From the NCBI RefSeq assembly GCF_024628865.1, contig NZ_CP102384.1, positions 2,739,001-2,803,000 on the forward strand: DNA of 64,000 nt, in the 5' to 3' direction. Below are positions 27,327-36,883 of this stretch, piece by piece (the first letter of the stretch is position 1; each line of letters begins with the position of its first letter). The notes under the pieces are model-generated. The model searched no databases and was not told the DNA's origin. It was given only the letters and a program-made list of their open reading frames with translations. The DNA is from Sphingopyxis sp. DBS4 (GTDB taxonomy: Bacteria > Pseudomonadota > Alphaproteobacteria > Sphingomonadales > Sphingomonadaceae). Made by a program: the position numbers and the translations under genes.

Positions 27327-27971
27327 TCAATCGGCGAGCGCGCGGATCGCGTCGTTTTCGTGGATATAGACGCCGGACGCCCGCTCGCCGGTCAGGGTGA
27401 CGATCGCCTGTGCGACCCTTTCTGCCGGAATCGAGCGATAGCGACGCAGCGATCCATGGAGCAGCGCATCGGTCAGCGGCGCCGCGACCATCGCAATCCC
27501 CTCGCCCAGCCGCGGCGGCCCCTGACGCTCGCCGGTCAGCAGGCCGGGGCGAAGCAAATCGAGCCGGTCGAACGCCAGCGCGCGAAGATCATCCTCGACC
27601 TCGCCCTTGGTCCGCAGATAGAAATTGGAGGCTTGCGACGACGCCCCGACGCTGCTGACCGCGATCATATGCCGCGCGCCCGCCTCCTTCGCGGCTCGCG
27701 CGCAAGCGAGGGCCAGATCATGATCGACCGCCCGAAAGGCTGCCTGCGACCCCGCCTGCCGGATCGTGGTGCCGAGACAGGAGATGAGGGTCGCAGGTCG
27801 CCGGCCGGCGATGATCGCGGGCCATTGCTCGCTGGGCGCAACGTCCATCTCCGGCTGCGAATATTGATAATCGGGCGCGCGGCGGACGAGGATCGTCGCC
27901 GCGACCGACCGCGCCACGATGCCGCCGACGAGGCCGGTTGCGCCAAGCAGCAAGATGTCGGGTGACGCCAT
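27327..27971 (-). CDS. NAD(P)-binding Rossmann protein (atypical SDR, TIP30-like)
   Basis: This 214-residue protein has a Rossmann loop at the N-terminus (ILLLGATGLVGGIVA) and a region with ISCLGTTIRQAGSQAAFRAV and HMIAVSSVGASSQASNFYLR. This matches the atypical SDR group related to HTATIP2/TIP30 and bacterial NAD(P)H-binding proteins. The function is not established. It is a single gene between the riboswitch leader and dgt, all on the minus strand, with a 67-base gap to dgt. Confidence 0.82.
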   Translation of the reverse strand: MASPDILLLGATGLVGGIVARSVAATILVRRAPDYQYSQPEMDVAPSEQWPAIIAGRRPATLISCLGTTIRQAGSQAAFRAVDHDLALACARAAKEAGARHMIAVSSVGASSQASNFYLRTKGEVEDDLRALAFDRLDLLRPGLLTGERQGPPRLGEGIAMVAAPLTDALLHGSLRRYRSIPAERVAQAIVTLTGERASGVYIHENDAIRALAD

Positions 27972-28038
27972 GGGGCGATCCTAAGCTGCGCCGGGTCGGG
28001 TTGGCAACGTGGGCCTGTGGTTATTTTCGCACCGTCGA

Positions 28039-29211
28039 TCAAGCGTGCGCCAACGCCTCCGGCACCGCCCCGCGCCCAAATATCTCCGCGAAGCGATCGA
28101 TCGCGAAGCGGTCGGTCATGCCGGCGATATAATCACCGATATGGCGTACCGTCGCGCCCTCCCCTGCGGGAAGGCGCGAGGCCCAGTCCTCGCCCATCAG
28201 GCGCGGGTCGGCGGCGTAGACGTCGAACAGGCGCGACACGACCTCCTTCGCCCCCGCCGCCGCCTCGATCTGCGAGGGATGGTGGTAGAGGTTCGCATAC
28301 ATGAAGCGCTTGAGGTCGCGCTCCGCCCTCGCGAGTTCGTCCGAGAAATCGCCGAGCGTGCCGCCCGCCGCGCGAACTTCGCCGACGCTCGCGACACCGG
28401 CGGCGGCGACGTTCGCTTCGGTCGCGGCGATCACGTCGTTGACCATGACGCCGATCTGGTCGCGCACCAGTTCGCGCAGCAAGCGGTCGCGCGGCGCGCC
28501 GGGAAAGCGGCCCTCGACCGCGCGGTAATTGGCGGCGACGAACGGCTGGCCCATCAACTGGTCGAGCGTCAGCAATCCCGCGCGCAGCCCATCGTCGATG
28601 TCGTGATTGTCATAGGCGATGTCGTCGGCGACCGCCGCGATCTGCGCCTCAAGGCTGGCGTGGCTCACAAGGTCGAGCGGAAATTCGCCGTCGATCTCGG
28701 CCAGCGCCCAGCCGGGGCGGCGCACCGGGCCGTTGTGCTTGGCGAGCCCCTCCAGCGTCTCCCAGCTGAGGTTCAGCCCGTCGAAGCGCGGATAGGGACA
28801 TTCGAGCCGCGCCAATGTCCGCAGCGTATGGCCGTTATGATCGAAGCCGCCGTGATCAAACATCGCGGCCTTCAGCGCGTCCTCGCCGGCATGGCCGAAA
28901 GGTGGGTGGCCGATGTCATGCGCGAGGCACAGTGCCTCGGTCAGATCCTCGTTGAGGCCGAGCGCGCGGGCAATGCCGCGACCGATCTGCGCGACCTCGA
29001 TGCTGTGAGTCAGGCGGACGCGGTAATGGTCGCCGTCGGGCGCGACGAAGACCTGCGTCTTGTGGCGCAGGCGGCGAAAGGCGATCGAGTGGATGATGCG
29101 GTCGCGGTCGCGCTGAAAGGCGTCGCGCGGGCCGCGCACGACGCGGCCGGGTTCCTCGTGGCGGCGGCCGCGGCTCTGCGCCGGATTGCTGGCGCAGGCG
29201 GCGACGCTCAT
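28039..29211 (-). CDS. dgt: Deoxyguanosinetriphosphate triphosphohydrolase-like protein
   Basis: The 390-residue protein is an HD-domain dNTPase that hydrolyses dNTPs to nucleoside and triphosphate. The metal site is visible as RLTHSIEVAQIGRGIAR near residue 65 and LAHDIGHPPFGHAGEDAL near 100, with DDIAYDNHDIDDGLRAG later. The N-terminal RDRDRIIHSIAFRRLRHKTQ is typical of this family. The ATG at 29211 overlaps the stop codon of the SPOR-domain gene (ATGA). The longer reading to 29352 runs through that gene and is not credible. Confidence 0.93.
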   Translation of the reverse strand: MSVAACASNPAQSRGRRHEEPGRVVRGPRDAFQRDRDRIIHSIAFRRLRHKTQVFVAPDGDHYRVRLTHSIEVAQIGRGIARALGLNEDLTEALCLAHDIGHPPFGHAGEDALKAAMFDHGGFDHNGHTLRTLARLECPYPRFDGLNLSWETLEGLAKHNGPVRRPGWALAEIDGEFPLDLVSHASLEAQIAAVADDIAYDNHDIDDGLRAGLLTLDQLMGQPFVAANYRAVEGRFPGAPRDRLLRELVRDQIGVMVNDVIAATEANVAAAGVASVGEVRAAGGTLGDFSDELARAERDLKRFMYANLYHHPSQIEAAAGAKEVVSRLFDVYAADPRLMGEDWASRLPAGEGATVRHIGDYIAGMTDRFAIDRFAEIFGRGAVPEALAHA

Positions 29212-31043
29212 TTGACCGGGTCGACGCTCTGGCCGGCGTCGCTGTTGAACAGGAATCCGTCGCCGCCCGCCTTCTTGTAGTCGCCGAGCCAGTCCTGCGC
29301 CGCCGCGCGATCCTTGAACGGCCCGACGAGCAGGCGCCGCGTCTTGCCCCATTCGGTCGTCGCGGCCGATTTGCCCTTGAACAGCGCGGGGTTCTTCTTC
29401 GCGAACTTGCCATAGTCGAACGCCAGCGCCTTGGCATTGGCGCCGGTCGCGATCTGCACCCAGATGCGCGCGGGATTCGCTTTCTTTTCGGCCGCTTCGG
29501 CCTTGGCTTTCGCGTCGGCTTCGGCCTTCGCCTTGGCGGCCGCCTCTTCCTTCTCGCGCTTCGCCTCTTCGGCGGCGTCGGCGCGCTTCTTGTCCTCGCG
29601 CAGCTTGGCGAGCGTATCGGCACCGATCGCATTGTCGGGCCGCGCCAGTTCCTCGGGCGGAATCTCGATCGAGCTGGCGATAGCGGCGAGCGAGGCCAGC
29701 GGCGCCTCGGGCGTCACCGCGCTTCCCGCCGGGGCGATCGAAGGCGGCGGCGTCATGGGAACCGCCGCCGGAGCCGGCGCGGGGCGTCCGACATCGGCGA
29801 TCGAAAAGCCGGGACCGACGGGCGTGGACGACTGCACGGGATTGGTGCCGATCGGGGCAACGGGCGCAGCCGTGGAGGGAGCAGGCGCAGACGAAGCCGG
29901 CGCCGACGAAACGGGGGCAGGCGGCGTGGCGATAGCCACTTCCGTCCTTGCGGGAACCGGCGCCGGACTGCCGGCGGCGGAGGGAGCGGGACTATGCGCG
30001 GCGGGGGGCTGCGACGCGGGCGGAGCTGCCGCTGGGACGGGTACCGCGGATGCTGCCGGTCGCGGCGCCGGCGAAACGACCGGCACGGGTTTCGGCGCCG
30101 GTTTCGAAGCGGGTTTCGGCATGGCCGATGCTGGCGGCTTACTTCGTTCCGCCCTTTTGCCGGTTGTGACTGCGGGCGGAGGCGTCGGAGCCGGCGTCGC
30201 GGCGGCGACCTGCACCGGCTTGCGGCGCGGGCCGAGCTCGCCGCTCGGGAAGCGACCGAAATGCGCGGCGGCGGCTTGCTGCGCCGGGTTGAGCCGGTCC
30301 ATCTGCGTCAGATAGGGCAGGATATTCTGCGCGAGCGCCGGCGGCATCGTCGCATTGACGATCTCGGTCGCCTCGGCATCGCGGCCGTTCATCGCCAGGA
30401 TCATCGCGCGCAGCCGCCATGCCGCACGATCCTGCGCGCGAAGCTGCGGGGTCAGCAACTGCACAGCGCGGTCAGGCTCGCCGCTGATCCCGAGCGAGAG
30501 CGCATAACGGCGCGTCACCTCGTCATTGGGGGCGATCGACAGCGCGAGCTGATAGTCGCGCTGCGCCGCATCCTGCTGTCCCAGCAGGTCGCGCGCGAGC
30601 CCGCGGTCGGCAAGGAACAGGCGTTCGGGCGCGCCGAGAAGCTGCGCTTCGCCGAAATAGTCGAGCGCGCGCGTCGGGCTTTCCATGTGGACCATCGCCG
30701 AGCCGAGCGCCGCCTTGACCGCGCCATCGCGCGGGCTCGCCTGCTCGGCGCGGGTCAGGAAGCCGACCGCCGCACGATAATCCTCGAGCTCGTTCGAAGC
30801 GCGCCCGGCATCGAGCAGCGCCGCGGCGTCATTGCTGTTCGTCGCCAGCCGCCCGAGCGCCGACGACAGCAGCGTTCGCGCCGCGGTGCGCTTGTCCATC
30901 GCCGCTTTCGTCGCCGCGTCGGGCGTCGCTGCCTGAAAGGCAAGCGCAGGCGTGGCGATCGCGCTCGTCAGCAGCAGCGCGCCCGCCACCGCGGCCAAGC
31001 GCCGGGCCCGTCCGGGTCCGGCGGCCCAACCCTGTCGCCGCAT
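29208..31043 (-). CDS. TPR and SPOR domain protein, exported
   Basis: The 611-residue protein has a signal peptide (MRRQGWAAGPGRARRLAAVA, cleavage near ALAFQ). TPR-like helices follow (residues about 40-260), then a long Pro/Ala/Ser-rich linker (about 290-500), an Ala/Lys/Glu-rich helix, and a C-terminal SPOR domain (residues about 530-605: RIWVQIATGANAKALAFDYG, then TRRLLVGPFKDRAAAQDWLG). SPOR domains bind denuded septal peptidoglycan, so a role in envelope division is likely. It follows ftsZ by 84 bases. The ATG at 31043 has GGAAAG upstream; a TTG at 31067 is the alternative. Confidence 0.88.
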   Translation of the reverse strand: MRRQGWAAGPGRARRLAAVAGALLLTSAIATPALAFQAATPDAATKAAMDKRTAARTLLSSALGRLATNSNDAAALLDAGRASNELEDYRAAVGFLTRAEQASPRDGAVKAALGSAMVHMESPTRALDYFGEAQLLGAPERLFLADRGLARDLLGQQDAAQRDYQLALSIAPNDEVTRRYALSLGISGEPDRAVQLLTPQLRAQDRAAWRLRAMILAMNGRDAEATEIVNATMPPALAQNILPYLTQMDRLNPAQQAAAAHFGRFPSGELGPRRKPVQVAAATPAPTPPPAVTTGKRAERSKPPASAMPKPASKPAPKPVPVVSPAPRPAASAVPVPAAAPPASQPPAAHSPAPSAAGSPAPVPARTEVAIATPPAPVSSAPASSAPAPSTAAPVAPIGTNPVQSSTPVGPGFSIADVGRPAPAPAAVPMTPPPSIAPAGSAVTPEAPLASLAAIASSIEIPPEELARPDNAIGADTLAKLREDKKRADAAEEAKREKEEAAAKAKAEADAKAKAEAAEKKANPARIWVQIATGANAKALAFDYGKFAKKNPALFKGKSAATTEWGKTRRLLVGPFKDRAAAQDWLGDYKKAGGDGFLFNSDAGQSVDPVK

Positions 31044-31126
31044 CGCTTTCCATGGCCGCAAGGGCAAGTCAGATCATCCCGATTTCAGGCCCGCCTTGCC
31101 CGGAGCAACGGCCGCTTACTGCCCTG

Positions 31127-32596
31127 TTACTGGTTGTTCTGCCGTCCGAGGAAGCGCGGGATATCGACCCCGTCCTCCTTGCCCTCTTCGCGGTCGGCGG
31201 TCGAACCGCGCGACAGGCGCGACATGCGCTCGAACAGCGTTCCGCCACCGAGCGAGCGCGCAGGCGCATCCTCGGCAGGCGCAGCGTGCGGGGCTGCTTC
31301 GGCAGCCGGGGCGGCAGGCTGATAGCCGGTCGGAGCCTCGGGCTCGCTGAGCACCAACTCGTCAGCGGTATCGTCGTAGCGCGCCGCGACCTGCGAGAGC
31401 TCCATCGGCTCTTCCTCGGCAACGGCTTCGGCGGGCGCTGCGGCCTGCGGCGCGTCGCCGAGCGAGAAGCCGGGGGCCGGGTCATTGTCGGTTTCGACAG
31501 GAGCCTCGACCGGCGTTTCGGGCGCGGCCGCCTCGACAGGCTCCTCAGCGACCGGAGCCGGTGCGACGGTGCGCGCGGGCTGGAACGAGAAGCTGCGCGT
31601 CGCGGGCGCAGCCTGCGCCGACGTGTCGCCGGTGCTGTCGATGCCGGTCGCGACGACCGACACGCGAATCTTGCCGTCGAGATTGTCGTTGAAGGCGCTG
31701 CCCCAGATGATGTTCGCGTCGGGATCGACCAGCTCGCGGATATGGTTCGCGGCCTCGTCGACTTCCATCAGGCGCATGTCCTCGCCGCCGGTGATCGAGA
31801 TGATGACGCCCTTCGCGCCCGCCATCGACACGCCGTCGAGCAGCGGGTTGGCGATCGCCTTCTGCGCCGCTTCGAGCGCGCGGCCGTCACCTTCGGCTTC
31901 GCCGGTGCCCATCATCGCCTTACCCATTTCGCGCATCACGCTGCGCACGTCGGCGAAGTCGAGGTTGATGAGGCCGGGCATGACCATCAGGTCGGTGATG
32001 CCGCGGACGCCCTGCTGAAGCACTTCGTCGGCCATGGTGAACGCTTCCTTGAAGGTCGTGTTCGGGTTGGCGACGAGGAAGAGATTCTGGTTGGGAATGA
32101 CGATCAGCGTGTCGACATGGTCCTGAAGCTCGGCAATGCCCGAGTCCGCCGACCGCATCCGGCGCTGCCCCTCGAAGGTGAAGGGCTTGGTCACCACGCC
32201 GACGGTCAGGATGCCGCGGTCGCGCGCCGCCTTGGCGATCACCGGCGCCGCGCCGGTGCCGGTGCCGCCGCCCATGCCCGCCGCGACGAAGCACATATGC
32301 GCGCCGTTCAACGCTTCCTCGACCTGCGCGATGCTTTCCTCGGCCGCCGCGCGTCCGACCTCGGGCCGAGACCCCGCGCCCAGCCCCTGGGTGATCTGCG
32401 TCCCCAGCTGGATGCGCCGTTCGGCCGGCGAGGCGTTCAGCGCCTGCGCGTCGGTGTTCGCGACGATGAAATCGACGCCCTCGACGCGGGCGGCGATCAT
32501 GTTGGCGATGGCATTGCCCCCGGCGCCGCCGACCCCGATCACCGCGATGCGCGGCTTCAGTTCATCGACCTGCGGCGGGCCAATATTGATGCTCAT
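31127..32596 (-). CDS. ftsZ: Cell division protein FtsZ
   Basis: This 489-residue tubulin homologue forms the division ring. It has [14 protein letters not shown] near residue 25, the GTP signature [15 protein letters not shown] near residue 110, and the synergy loop [11 protein letters not shown] near 210. A long acidic, Pro-rich C-terminal linker (about 320-470) follows, then the conserved tail [12 protein letters not shown] that binds FtsA. It is the last fts gene of the dcw cluster and is separated from ftsA by a 151-base gap that contains a hairpin. Confidence 0.98.
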   Translation of the reverse strand: MSINIGPPQVDELKPRIAVIGVGGAGGNAIANMIAARVEGVDFIVANTDAQALNASPAERRIQLGTQITQGLGAGSRPEVGRAAAEESIAQVEEALNGAHMCFVAAGMGGGTGTGAAPVIAKAARDRGILTVGVVTKPFTFEGQRRMRSADSGIAELQDHVDTLIVIPNQNLFLVANPNTTFKEAFTMADEVLQQGVRGITDLMVMPGLINLDFADVRSVMREMGKAMMGTGEAEGDGRALEAAQKAIANPLLDGVSMAGAKGVIISITGGEDMRLMEVDEAANHIRELVDPDANIIWGSAFNDNLDGKIRVSVVATGIDSTGDTSAQAAPATRSFSFQPARTVAPAPVAEEPVEAAAPETPVEAPVETDNDPAPGFSLGDAPQAAAPAEAVAEEEPMELSQVAARYDDTADELVLSEPEAPTGYQPAAPAAEAAPHAAPAEDAPARSLGGGTLFERMSRLSRGSTADREEGKEDGVDIPRFLGRQNNQ

Positions 32597-32702
32597 CCAC
32601 TCATCTCCCTGTGCGGCGGACCTGCGCCGCGTCCCTCACCTTGCGACCCATCCGGACGTCAGTCCCACCGTCCGGAATTCTGTGACCGCATTGCACTATT
32701 GT

Positions 32703-32741
32703 GACGTGGGAATCACCCAAAAAATTAACCTTTCCCACGTC
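32703..32741 (-). promoter_or_regulatory. Inverted repeat between ftsA and ftsZ
   Basis: Perfect 10-base arms GACGTGGGAA and TTCCCACGTC enclose 19 AT-rich bases, starting just after the ftsA stop codon. It could form an RNA hairpin between ftsA and ftsZ or bind a dimeric regulator near an ftsZ promoter. A TTAA half-site of CtrA type lies inside, but no full CtrA box was found. Confidence 0.5.
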
Positions 32742-32747
32742 CGTCCC

Positions 32748-34004
32748 TCAAAAACTGCTTTTGAGAGCGGCCATCAATCGATTGATGATGCCCGCGTTCT
32801 TCGGCCGGTAGACATCCTGCGCCATCATCGGCAGATCGCGAAGGTCCACCGGGTCCGACGCGGCATAGAGAACCAGACCCGCGAGCGTCGCGAAAGCCGG
32901 ACCGCCATGAGCATCGGGCAGGCCGTGCAGCCCGCGCGGTCGCCCGACGCGCGCCGCACGGCCAAGCGCGCTTTGCGTGTAGTCGGCAAGCCCTTTCAGG
33001 TCGGCACCGCCGCCGACGAGCACGACCTGCCGCCCGACCGGCCCGACGAAATGCAGGTCTTTCAGCGTCCGGCCGATGTCGCCCATCATCGCGTCGAGGC
33101 GCTGGCGGATCACCGCGACGAGCTGCGCGCGCGTGATGCGCGGCGAATCGCTGCCCGCCGGCGCGCCGGGATCGAGCTCGATGATCTCATTATTGTCGCG
33201 CGGCGATGCCGACGCCGAGCCATAGAAGCTCTGGAGCCGCTGCGCCTGGCTGCGCCGGATGCCGAAGGCGGAGGCGATATCGTCGGTGATGTCGCTCGCG
33301 CCGAAGGGCAGCGACGCCATCTCGACGAGCATCCCGCCGGCATAGAGCGAGACGGTGGTGACCGCGGCGCCAAGCTCGACCAGCGCAACGCCGAGGTCGC
33401 GTTCTTCGTCGGACAGGCAGGCGAGCCCGGCGGCGATCGGCGACGCGACGACGGCGTTGACGTCGAGATGCGCCTGCCGCACCGCCGCCTCGAGGTTCCG
33501 CACCGGCGCACCGTCGGCCATGATGATATGGATGTCGACGCCAAGCCGGTCGGCGTGGAGCCCGATCGGGTTCTTGACCCCGGTGAGCCCGTCAAGCGTA
33601 TAGAGCGCCGGCTGGGCGTGGAGGATCATTCGTCCCTCGGGATCGATCCCGGCGCGGCCCGCGGCGAGCAGGTCGTCGATATCCTCCTGCTCGATGCGGT
33701 GACCGCCGAGCTCGCTCTCGATCGGCGCGACGTCGCTCAAGAGGCTGCCCGCCGAAAAGCTGACCCAGACGTCGTCGATGTTGAGCCCCGCGATCCGCTC
33801 GGCCTGTTCGATCGCCTCGCGTACGACATGTTCGGTCTGCTCCATGTCGGCAACATAGCCGCGCTGGACGCCGCGGCTCTCGCGCTGGCCGGTGCCGAGG
33901 ACATGGAGCTGGCCGTCGGCGGTCTGCCCCGCGATCAGCGCGCAGACCTTCCACGATCCGACGTCGAGCGCGGTGATGATCTTTTCGATGCGGGGCGGCG
34001 CCAT
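32748..34004 (-). CDS. ftsA: Cell division protein FtsA
   Basis: The 418-residue actin-like ATPase links FtsZ to the membrane. The N-terminal strand IITALDVGSWKVCALIAGQ, a central GAAVTTVSLYAGGML and the phosphate-2 loop VLVGGGADLKGL are clear. The C-terminus KNAGIINRLMAALKSSF forms the amphipathic membrane-targeting helix. It starts three bases after ftsQ ends. Length and domains are complete. Confidence 0.97.
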   Translation of the reverse strand: MAPPRIEKIITALDVGSWKVCALIAGQTADGQLHVLGTGQRESRGVQRGYVADMEQTEHVVREAIEQAERIAGLNIDDVWVSFSAGSLLSDVAPIESELGGHRIEQEDIDDLLAAGRAGIDPEGRMILHAQPALYTLDGLTGVKNPIGLHADRLGVDIHIIMADGAPVRNLEAAVRQAHLDVNAVVASPIAAGLACLSDEERDLGVALVELGAAVTTVSLYAGGMLVEMASLPFGASDITDDIASAFGIRRSQAQRLQSFYGSASASPRDNNEIIELDPGAPAGSDSPRITRAQLVAVIRQRLDAMMGDIGRTLKDLHFVGPVGRQVVLVGGGADLKGLADYTQSALGRAARVGRPRGLHGLPDAHGGPAFATLAGLVLYAASDPVDLRDLPMMAQDVYRPKNAGIINRLMAALKSSF

Positions 34005-34007
34005 GGC

Positions 34008-34949
34008 TTACCCCTTCTCCGCCGAAGCGGCGGCGGCAACGGCATCGGCCGCGTCATGCGCATCGTCGAGCTTCGCGGGTGCCACCTGCCCCTCGTGCGG
34101 CAGGCGCAGCACGAAACGCGTGGGATCGCGCATGTCGAAGCGCAGGATGCCGCGGCCGAGCAGCCGGTTGGCGCCGTCCATATGCGCGAATTTGGCGAGC
34201 GCCGCCTTCGCCTCGACCTCGCCCTCGGGAAGCGACAGCGTCTCGCCGCTGCGGAAACGCAAATCCCAGCGGCGGTTGCCGACCCAGGTCGCGCCCGCGA
34301 GCAATTCCTTCAGGGAACTCGCCTCGGCCAGCAGCCGGTCGAGGTCCTGCGCGCGGCGGTTCGCGTGCGGGCCGATGACGAGCGGCAGGTCGGGCATCGT
34401 CGCGACGCTGACGGGTTCGAGCACCACGCCCTTCGCGTCGATCAGCGACAGGCGATTATTATGCTGCCAGATCGCCGCCGGGGTGCGCTCGACGATGTCG
34501 ACGACGAGCGTGTCGGGCAGGCGGCGCGAGACGCGCGCGTCCTTGATCCAGCCATATTGCATCAGGTCGTGGCGCACATCCTCGAGATCGACCGCCGCCA
34601 TCGAGCGATCCTTCTGCGCGAGCGCGATGTCATAGACCTTGAGCCGGTCGATGCGGTCGGCGCCGACGACCTCGACCTTCTTGACCTGAAAGCCCGCGCG
34701 GCCGACCGCCTGCGCATATTCCTCGTGGATCTTCGCGGTGACCCCGGTCGCATGGGCGGCGAGCGCGACCGCGGCGGCGAGGCCGATGCCGATCGTCCAG
34801 TTGGCGGCGCGCTGCAGCGTTGCGGGGCTGACCGGCAGCGCGTTGATCACCGCGTTCAGCCGCGACTTCTGGATTTTCCGCCTTTTCTTCGGCGCGCGCG
34901 CGGGGCGGCGCGGAGGCGCCTTGCCGCGCTTGATCCGCGTGCTGCTCAT
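34008..34949 (-). CDS. ftsQ: Cell division protein FtsQ
   Basis: The 313-residue bitopic protein has a basic cytoplasmic tail rich in Arg/Lys/Pro and a single membrane segment (WTIGIGLAAAVALAAHATG, near 50-70). The periplasmic POTRA and FtsQ beta domains follow (FQVKKVEVVGADRI, near 83). It connects FtsL/B to other divisome parts. Its ATG overlaps the end of ddl as ATGA. The C-terminal 30 residues are Ala-rich and variable in this family. Confidence 0.95.
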   Translation of the reverse strand: MSSTRIKRGKAPPRRPARAPKKRRKIQKSRLNAVINALPVSPATLQRAANWTIGIGLAAAVALAAHATGVTAKIHEEYAQAVGRAGFQVKKVEVVGADRIDRLKVYDIALAQKDRSMAAVDLEDVRHDLMQYGWIKDARVSRRLPDTLVVDIVERTPAAIWQHNNRLSLIDAKGVVLEPVSVATMPDLPLVIGPHANRRAQDLDRLLAEASSLKELLAGATWVGNRRWDLRFRSGETLSLPEGEVEAKAALAKFAHMDGANRLLGRGILRFDMRDPTRFVLRLPHEGQVAPAKLDDAHDAADAVAAAASAEKG

Positions 34950-35869
34950 AGGGCTTCCTCCACGATGCGCTCGACGAGTTCGGCATAGTCGATGCCGATC
35001 GCGCGCGCCTGTTCGGGCACGAGGCTGAGCGGCGTCATGCCGGGCTGGGTGTTGACCTCCAGCAGATAGATGCCGGCAAGACCCTGCTCGTCGTCCCAGC
35101 GGAAATCCGATCGCGACGTGCCCTTGCAGCCGAGCAGCCGGTGCGCCTGGACCGCCAGATCCTTCATCCGCTGCGCGACGTCGGCGGGGATTTCGGCGGG
35201 ACAGACATGCTGGGTCAGCCCCTCGGTATATTTGGCGTCATAGTCGTAGAAGCCCGACTTGACGCGCAATTCGGTTACGCCGAGCGCGGTGTCGCCGAGC
35301 ACCGCGACGGTCAGCTCGCGCCCCTTGATGAAGGGCTCGGCGAGCAGGCGGTCGAATAGCTGCCACGGGCCGACGGCTTCGCGCGCGATCGGGTTGCCGT
35401 AATTGCTGTCGTCCTTGACGATCGCGACACCGACCGACGAACCTTCGTTGACGGGTTTCAGGACATAGGGGCGCGGCAGCGGATCGACTGAAAACAGGCT
35501 TTCGCTGTCGACCATCGTCCCCGTCGGCATGGGCACACCATGCGGCACCAGCGCCTGCTTCGTCAATTCCTTGTCGATCGCGATTACCGAGGTGACGAGC
35601 CCGCTATGGGTGTATTTAAGGCCCATCAGGTCGAGCATCCCCTGCACCGTCCCATCCTCGCCGGGAACGCCATGGAGCGCGTTGAACACGATGTCGGGCT
35701 TCGCCTCGGCGAGCCGCAGCGCGACGTCGCGGTCCATGTCGATGCGGGTGACCCTGTGGCCGCGGCTCTCGAGCGCATCGGCGATGTCCCGGCCGCTCAT
35801 CAGCGACACTTCGCGTTCGGCCGACCAGCCCCCCATCAGGACGGCGACATGCCACGGACCCCGGCTCAT
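34946..35869 (-). CDS. ddl: D-alanine--D-alanine ligase
   Basis: This 307-residue ATP-grasp enzyme joins two D-Ala for the peptidoglycan stem. It has VLMGGWSAEREVSLMSGRDI at the N-terminus, HGVPGEDGTVQGMLDLMGL, the ATP loop YVLKPVNEGSSVGVAIV near 150, and the metal-site segment LEVNTQPGMTPLSLVPEQA near 275. The ATG at 35869 overlaps the murB stop as ATGA. The longer reading to 36073 would lie inside murB and is rejected. Confidence 0.97.
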   Translation of the reverse strand: MSRGPWHVAVLMGGWSAEREVSLMSGRDIADALESRGHRVTRIDMDRDVALRLAEAKPDIVFNALHGVPGEDGTVQGMLDLMGLKYTHSGLVTSVIAIDKELTKQALVPHGVPMPTGTMVDSESLFSVDPLPRPYVLKPVNEGSSVGVAIVKDDSNYGNPIAREAVGPWQLFDRLLAEPFIKGRELTVAVLGDTALGVTELRVKSGFYDYDAKYTEGLTQHVCPAEIPADVAQRMKDLAVQAHRLLGCKGTSRSDFRWDDEQGLAGIYLLEVNTQPGMTPLSLVPEQARAIGIDYAELVERIVEEAL

Positions 35870-36765
35870 TTCTCGATTCCCACGCGCTGAATTTCCCATT
35901 GCAGTTCGATGCCGCTCTTCGCCTTCACCCGGCGGCGGACTTCCTCGCCGAGCGCTTCGATGTCGGCGCTCGTCGCATCGCCGGTGTTGATCAGGAAATT
36001 GGTGTGCTTCTCGCTGACCTGCGCTCCGCCGACGGCGAAACCGCGGCACCCCGCCTCGTCGACGAGCTGCCACGCCTTGTGCCCCTCGGGGTTCTTGAAG
36101 GTCGAGCCGCCGGTCTTCGAGCGCAGCGGCTGCGATGCCTCGCGGCTCGCCGCGATGCGGTCCATTTCGGCCTGAATGGCTTCGCTCGCGCCGGGACGGC
36201 CGCGGAAGGTCGCGCCGATCACCACCGCCCCCTCGGGCAATTCGCTGTGGCGATAAGTGTAGCCGAGATCGACAAGCGGCAGCGTCCGGCGTTGGCCCGA
36301 GCGCAAGACGACTTCAGCCTCGGCCAATATGTCCTTGACCTCGCTGCCATAGGCGCCGCCGTTCATGCGGACGAAGCCGCCGACGGTGCCGGGGATCGAG
36401 CGCAGGAATTCCAGCCCCGCGACCCCTGCGTCGCGCGCGGTCGAGGACACGAGAATGCCCGACGCGCCGCCGCCGCAGCGTAGCGTCGTAGCGTCGATCG
36501 CCTCGACCTTGGCGAACGCCTTGCCTAGCCGGACGACGACGCCCGGAAAACCGCCATCGCGGACGATGAGGTTCGAGCCGAGGCCGAGCGCCATCACCGG
36601 AACCGCCGGGTCGAGATCGCGAAGGAAGTCCGCCAGATCGTCGGCGTCCTTCGGCTCGAACAGCCAATCGGCAGGGCCGCCGGACTTGAACCAGACGAGC
36701 GGCGCCAGCGGGGCGTTGGGGGTGAGCTTGCCACGCACGGTAGGGAGCATCGCGGTCTCGTTCAT
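35866..36765 (-). CDS. murB: UDP-N-acetylenolpyruvoylglucosamine reductase
   Basis: The 299-residue FAD enzyme reduces the enolpyruvyl group to give UDP-MurNAc. FAD-binding segments are LGLGSNLIVRDGGFPGVVVR near residue 60 and GSIPGTVGGFVRMNGGAYG-like RSIPGTVGGFVRMNGGAYG near 120. The catalytic serine is in GGSTFKNPEGHKAWQLVDEA. The last acid is in SEKHTNFLIN. A family B repeat separates it from murC upstream, which is the only such interruption inside the mur genes. Confidence 0.96.
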   Translation of the reverse strand: MNETAMLPTVRGKLTPNAPLAPLVWFKSGGPADWLFEPKDADDLADFLRDLDPAVPVMALGLGSNLIVRDGGFPGVVVRLGKAFAKVEAIDATTLRCGGGASGILVSSTARDAGVAGLEFLRSIPGTVGGFVRMNGGAYGSEVKDILAEAEVVLRSGQRRTLPLVDLGYTYRHSELPEGAVVIGATFRGRPGASEAIQAEMDRIAASREASQPLRSKTGGSTFKNPEGHKAWQLVDEAGCRGFAVGGAQVSEKHTNFLINTGDATSADIEALGEEVRRRVKAKSGIELQWEIQRVGIEK

Positions 36766-36780
36766 GACCGCGCCCCTTTT

Positions 36781-36863
36781 CCGTTCGCATCGAGCGAAGT
36801 CGAGATGCCCCTCAGGCTAGGCCTAAGGCCGATGGGTGTCTCGACTTCGCTCGACACGAACGG
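36781..36863. repeat. Palindromic repeat, family B copy 1
   Basis: Arms of 25 bases starting CCGTTCGCATCGAGCGAAGT pair with 23 of 25 matches. It lies in the murC-murB gap of the dcw operon. A second copy with the same arms and a different interior lies at 58168-58249 upstream of the mpl-like gene. It is probably transcribed as a hairpin inside the mRNA. Confidence 0.9.
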
Positions 36864-36883
36864 GATGAAGGAGAGGTAGAAGC

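Noticed and set aside
32136..34988. Open frame of 950 codons on the plus strand
   Set aside because: It spans the antisense of ftsZ, ftsA and ftsQ. All three real genes are certain, so this is a codon-bias shadow.
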